A stretch of 64,000 bases of DNA from Anthracocystis setariae. Lineage: Eukaryota > Basidiomycota > Ustilaginomycetes > Ustilaginales > Ustilaginaceae. Positions 59,848-64,000 of the stretch are shown piece after piece. Position numbers and translations under genes: made by a program. Location: the NCBI GenBank assembly GCA_928724745.1, contig CAKMXJ010000003.1, forward strand, positions 372,001-436,000, in the 5' to 3' direction. Under the pieces are notes generated by a model. That model was not told the DNA's origin, did no database searches, and saw only the letters and a list, made by a program, of their open reading frames with translations. The number at the start of each line of letters is the position of its first letter. Position 1 is the stretch's first letter.

Positions 59848-61739
59848 TTAGATCGGCCAAGTGCCGAGAACGTTCCGAATGAAAGGAGTGGTATAAGTGA
59901 TGCGATGACCGTCGAGATCACACAGGTGCAGCTCTTGTGCTTGCCACGGTGTCTGCTGGACACTGCTCAGCGAGACCAAACTGTTGTTGTTCAAAGCTTT
60001 CGGGCTGCTCTTGAGCAGTAGTGGTGTTTGCGCAGAGTTGGAGCGCTCCAGCCTCCAATCGTTGAGCTTTGCGGAAAGCAGTGTATGCATAGACTCGAGA
60101 CCGCCGCTGTACTCTATGAGCACGGTTGCGCCAGACACTGTGCCAGCTTGAGTGCGCAGTGGCAGACCGACTGCAGCGCGTCTGAACGGGTCAATCTCGG
60201 TGAAGAAATCGCCCGAGGAATCCGGAGTGGGCGGCAACTCTGGCTCAGAGTGATTGGTGTGGTCCTCGAACGGGGTCAATAGAGTCGTGCGACCGTGAGC
60301 GAGCGGATCGAGGATGGCGCGAGTAAAGTTGGATCGTGCAGTGTCGACATGCTGGTCGCTGGCACCGGAAGACGACGGAGATGCTTGTTCGGCGCTGCGA
60401 AGACAGATGGTTGCAGCTGACGAACTCATTACTGCTTGCACATGCGGGATGTGCGAAATGCAGTCCAAACCCAAGACCTTGGCATAGAAACCAATCGAGG
60501 CTGCCAGGTCCTTGACTGGGAGGAGCGTCATGCTTTGCAAGGTGGCCTGGGCTGGGAAGGTGCTGGGAGCGTTGATCTCTTCGATCAGAGACGGGGAGCC
60601 AGGATCGGAAAACAGGCTACGGAGCGACGGAGACGTTGGGAAGGCACCTGTTTGTCGAGGGATAGGCGACTGCTTGGCGGTGTGAAAGCGAGATCGGCGC
60701 TGGGCCTCTTGGCGCTCAGCTGACATGTTGATGGTTCTGCGCTTTGCCACTTCGCTTTTGGGATCGAGACCGTTGAAGATTCTGGTCCTTTCCACGAGTT
60801 CCTCGTCCAATTCTTCTCGGGCGCTGACGGGCTGTGATGGGAAGCGTCCTGCATCGGCAACAAAGTGCTCAGCTGCCGCTCGGTCTCGGAAGAGTCTGAG
60901 CAAAGGGCCAGGAAACTGCAAGCAGATGAATAAGATCCGCGCCTTGTCAGTACCAGACCGGATCAAGCGTTTGATGCGCTGCAAGATGTGTAGTATCTGT
61001 GTTTGGTACTTACGTTTCGGATCTGACGTTGGGCATCTTGCTTGTTTGTGTAAACGCCGGTCTTCCATCCTCGGCCAACAGCATAGAATTGGTCGGAATC
61101 GTCAGAGACATGCACGAGCAGATCCGGAGTGGACTGCGATGCTCGGGCCATGTTGGGATCAGCGGAATTCCATCGTCGGGGAGCTGTGCGAGTGGGAGGT
61201 TTGGGGCTCGGGTATTGCGATGAGAATCTGGTGATTGCATATGGAGATTGCGGCGGGTTGACGTTGAAGCCATCGTTGGTGACGGTGGGCGAGGATGGAT
61301 AGGAGGACAGGAGCGGTGAAAACTGGGCGCGGACAGTGGACTGAACGCGCCTTTGAGGCTCGGCTTGGCTAGAGATGTTGACAAAGAGCGGGTCTTGGTC
61401 GATGAGCGGACTGGTAGGTTTCTTGGAGCGACCAACGGATCTGCTGGTGCGCGAGCTGGTTGCTCGAAGTGAGTTCGACTCGGAATATCGACCAAACTGT
61501 TGTGAGGGGGATGCCGGGGACTTGACCACGGGTTTGGCACTCCAAATCTCGGAGTACTCATGGTTGATGCTGGAATAACCAAGTCCGTAGTCTTTAGGAC
61601 CGGAGCTGGAAGTTGGCGTCTCTGTGATGGTGGGATCGACAGCAGAAGTGCTCGAAGAAGGGTGGGTTGATGCTGTGGCGGCACGACGCCTAGACCTCAA
61701 GGTGAGCTTGCCGAACAGACTCGTGTTGCGATCGGTCAT
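59848..61739 (-). CDS. Fusion of RNase H1-type hybrid-binding domain with glyoxalase/VOC-like domain (two exons)
   Basis: Exons 61014-61739 and 59848-60915 (intron 98 bp, GTAAGT/TTGCAG) join in phase to give 597 residues. The first 215 are Ser/Pro-rich. Residues about 218-262 across the splice junction read FYAVGRGWKTGVYTNKQDAQ, then RQIRN|FPGPLLRLFRDRAAA, the RNA:DNA hybrid-binding module found at the RNase H1 N-terminus. No RNase H catalytic domain follows. Instead a Ser-rich linker leads at about 370 to a VOC-like region: TLLPVKDLAASIGFYAKVLG LD-type start, with a second half TVLIEYSGGLESMHTLLSAK and HLCDLDGHRITYTTP. Usual VOC metal residues are unclear, so enzymatic activity is doubtful. 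Unspliced, the two pieces would appear as two genes. Assignment of both domains rests on motif reading. Confidence 0.78.
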
Positions 61740-63463
61740 GGTGGGATTGGTTGACGGCAGCGTGGTTGGCCGACTGAAAGGGACAAGATGTAATACGATG
61801 GAATCGCGCGCGATGAGAGGAAGCGTAGTGTGATCTGACTGTAGAAGGAAGGATGGTGGATAGGGGATAGTTGCGCATGCAAACAGCAGAGGAGGGTGGC
61901 AAGAGTGGGTATTTGCAGACGAACAGCATCTATATATCACAGGCTGAGGGCTGAAGTCTGGTCTCAAGAGGTTTGCCGTGGTGCCGAGCTTGAAGGCTCG
62001 AGGCTGACTGTAAGGCAAGGCAAGGCAAGGCAAGGCGACCGATCAGCCCAGCGGTGCAGGAGCGGAGATACTGTGGATTGGGCTGCTAGGCGAGAGCGGC
62101 GGTAACGAGACTCAGATCGTCTTGGCACGTTGAGGACACTGCAGAAGCTGCAGGGCAGGAATATCATAGCGTGGCAAACTGATCTACAGTACAGTACTTT
62201 ACAGTGAAACCCATGGCTGTCGGAAAAACACACGACAGTGCTCGAGTAGGGCATATATTGACGGTGACTGGCGATGCCTTTGACCATTCAGATTATTGAA
62301 CAGTCGAGCGACACAGAGAGTTGGTAATCACGATGCTTGCATTGTGCATCGTATTAATGAGTGGCCGGCCGGTTTCTCTGTTCGGCAGTACTGTACAGCC
62401 ACGCTGCAGGACAGTCGATGCCGTGTTCATATAGTGCCTTGAAGCCTAAGAGAGAGGTTGGGCGGTGATACTTTTGCCAACAAGGCGGAGCGGGAAGGGT
62501 TGTGCGTCTTTGTTGATGCAGCGCCGCTTTGACGCTTAGCAACGCGCAAAATAAAATTGTTCAGTGTGATTGGGATGAGTGATCCAGTGCCGCGAAAAGA
62601 AAGGAGAAAAAACAAATTATGCTCTCACGTCCCGTCCCGTGCTGTACCTTTTCTTTTTCTTTTTTTCCTCAATTTGGTCCCATTTTTTTTTTTTTTTTCC
62701 GGTGACACGGCATCCCTCTGCACCCTCCTGCAGTCTCGTATGGCGACCGATTCCCAGCCATTCGTCGTACAGTAGTACACAACCAACTTGCCGTGTACCG
62801 TCTAGGCTCAATGTGTCACAAGATGGGTTCGTTCTCTATTGCGTGTGGAATGCTGATCGATCCCAGAGATCGACATGGTCAGCTTCAGCTGCCAACAGTT
62901 CCAAATCATGGCAGAAAACGTGCTGCTGTTGCACTGAAACCGAAATCATTGGCGCAGCACACGTGCCCGGTGCGTGTCTTGCTTTCCATACTGTACTTGG
63001 CGCCCAGCTGCTGTCGTATCCGCAAAATCCCACCTCATCCGATCGACGCTCTCGACGATTCACTCTTCGTCTCCTTTCTACCTGAGCACCCTTCCCCCAC
63101 GTTCATCTCGTTTACCCGAGTGTAGACAGCCATCCGATCTACACTCTCAATCCAAAAAGCATCAGTCACGAGCAATCCGCTCATCAAAACCCGAGCAGCC
63201 AAATAGGCCATTCACACTTTGTACCCGTAACCACACACAGAGAGCAGATCAGCCCGTCTCAAACACAGTCACAGTGCCGATAGCTATAAGCCAAAAAAAA
63301 AATAAATGAATGCGAACAAAATGCGAGGAGGAACGACTAAATGCTGGTACTGTATGTGCAGGAACTGTTCTGCCAAGTCTGACTACCGATGTGGCGTGCC
63401 CACCGTCCAATCTATCTGACGATATCCGAAATCAAATCCAAACTCCCACGTCAAGCTTCCATG
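61740..63463. other. Intergenic region upstream of the HBD-VOC gene
   Basis: 1.7 kb with no convincing gene. It carries TATATA at about 61926 (minus-strand promoter candidate, 190 bp before the HBD-VOC start), (AAGGC)5 at 62012-62036, several TACTGTAC-type motifs (about 62186, 62388, 62985, 63347) and T runs near 62650-62700. The gene to the right ends at 63464. Frames such as 62579-63085 are low-complexity. Confidence 0.5.
62012..62036 (+). repeat. (AAGGC)5 pentanucleotide array
   Basis: Five perfect units in the upstream region of the HBD-VOC gene. Confidence 0.9.
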
Positions 63464-63991
63464 CTAGAATCCTTGTCCGGGTGCTTGGCGAAACTGGTCA
63501 CCATGTCCAAACTGGTTGGCTTGGTTGTTCATTGCATGGCTTTGCCGTGACCATGGCTCGCTGTAGCTGTTGTGCGCTGGCACTCCACCGCTGTAATTGC
63601 TGTACTGCTCGTAGTCACTGTGGTTGCTGCCGCGCTGGTGCTGTTCCAGTTGGAAGTTGTCCGAAGCACGATGCGACGCGTAGTCGCTCAGCATGTAGCT
63701 GTGTCGCTGCCCTTGCGATAGGTCAGGTGAATGCGCACTCGAGTTCAGGTACGCATCATACACATCATCCAGCCCGAATCCATTCGAACTCGTGCGAGCA
63801 GATGTCGCTCCTGACCTGCTTCCGCCATTGTTGTATCGATTCGGATGCAATTGTCCACCGAACCCATCCGTGCCATGGCCCACAGCTAGGTGATTGCTGT
63901 CATGTTCGTACGCCGTGCCTGACGAAGCTTCTGATACCTCAACCTGCGGTGGATGAGACTGATGACCTCCGTTCGGCGTAAACGTAGACAT
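63464..63991 (-). CDS. Low-complexity protein at the window edge (possibly partial)
   Basis: A 175-codon frame running to near the window end. It has an ATG at 63991, but the frame remains open to the window edge, so this may be the C-terminal part of a longer gene. The product is rich in Ser, Gln, Asn, His, Gly and Tyr (GQRHSYMLSDYASHR, YEQYSNYSGGVPAHNSYSEP) and resembles a prion-like or transcription-factor tail. No domain recognised. Stop TAG at 63464-63466. Confidence 0.45.
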   Translation of the reverse strand: MSTFTPNGGHQSHPPQVEVSEASSGTAYEHDSNHLAVGHGTDGFGGQLHPNRYNNGGSRSGATSARTSSNGFGLDDVYDAYLNSSAHSPDLSQGQRHSYMLSDYASHRASDNFQLEQHQRGSNHSDYEQYSNYSGGVPAHNSYSEPWSRQSHAMNNQANQFGHGDQFRQAPGQGF

Positions 63992-64000
63992 GTCTGGTGG

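Noticed and set aside
59848..62033. Two separate genes (59848-61068 and 60963-62033)
   Set aside because: They overlap, and a consensus donor at 61013 and acceptor at 60916 join them in frame exactly within a conserved domain, so one spliced gene fits better.
1..64000. tRNA, rRNA, snRNA, CRISPR or transposon genes
   Set aside because: I looked for tRNA box A/B patterns, U6/U2 hallmark sequences, spaced repeat arrays and transposase or reverse-transcriptase motifs and saw none. A tRNAscan-SE or Infernal run would be decisive.

Overview
The window looks like a compact nuclear segment of a basidiomycete fungus, most likely a smut (Ustilaginales, Ustilago/Sporisorium type). This is inferred from fungal gene content, from splicing proteins such as CTNNBL1, RBM42 and SNRNP40 that budding yeast lacks, from few and short GT-AG introns (about 80-110 bp), from long uninterrupted reading frames with large Ser/Gln/Pro-rich disordered stretches, and from tightly packed genes on both strands. 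No species can be named from sequence reading alone. There are no operons, CRISPR arrays, insertion sequences or recognisable tRNA/rRNA genes.

Layout. 0-2.6 kb: SmF (+, two exons) converging on CCT1 (-). 2.6-6.5 kb: gene-poor DNA rich in short tandem repeats, then an unusually long ATG-depleted 5' leader. 6.5-21.3 kb: LUFS/LisH transcriptional regulator (+), mitochondrial ribosomal protein uS13m (+), calcineurin B (-), proteasome beta1/PRE3 (+), VAC14 (-), a USP36/Dot4-like deubiquitinase (+) and tubulin cofactor A (+, four exons). 21.8-24.8 kb: an NGR1/NAM8-like RNA-binding protein (-). 24.8-27.2 kb: gene-poor. 27.2-32.8 kb: aminopeptidase P (+), Gfo/Idh/MocA oxidoreductase (+), GMF-type actin regulator (+, three exons). 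32.9-42.1 kb: an unrecognised disordered protein (-), an alpha/beta hydrolase (+), CTNNBL1 (-) and RBM42-like (+). 42.3-49.0 kb: one 2,251-residue protein with an MDR oxidoreductase domain at the C-terminus of a vast disordered region. 49-52 kb: mostly gene-free, with one 339-codon orphan frame. 52.0-64.0 kb: EFL1/RIA1 (-), SNRNP40 (+), an unrecognised gene with a coiled-coil tail (-), a spliced gene joining an RNase H1-type hybrid-binding domain to a glyoxalase/VOC-like domain (-), and a low-complexity frame running to the window edge (-).

How the genes relate. The genes are mostly independent housekeeping functions. Themes recur: splicing and snRNPs (SmF, CTNNBL1, RBM42, SNRNP40), protein folding and turnover (CCT1, TBCA, PRE3, the USP, aminopeptidase P), ribosome production (uS13m, EFL1) and cytoskeleton (GMF, TBCA, CCT1). 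Two pairs share short divergent promoters: CTNNBL1/RBM42 (340 bp) and EFL1/SNRNP40 (396 bp).

The most unusual items are the hybrid-binding-domain/VOC fusion, the giant disordered MDR protein, the roughly 1-kb ATG-free leader with a two-codon uORF ahead of the LUFS regulator, two stop-free introns with lengths divisible by three, and a recurring TACTGTAC/GTACAGTAC motif scattered through intergenic DNA.
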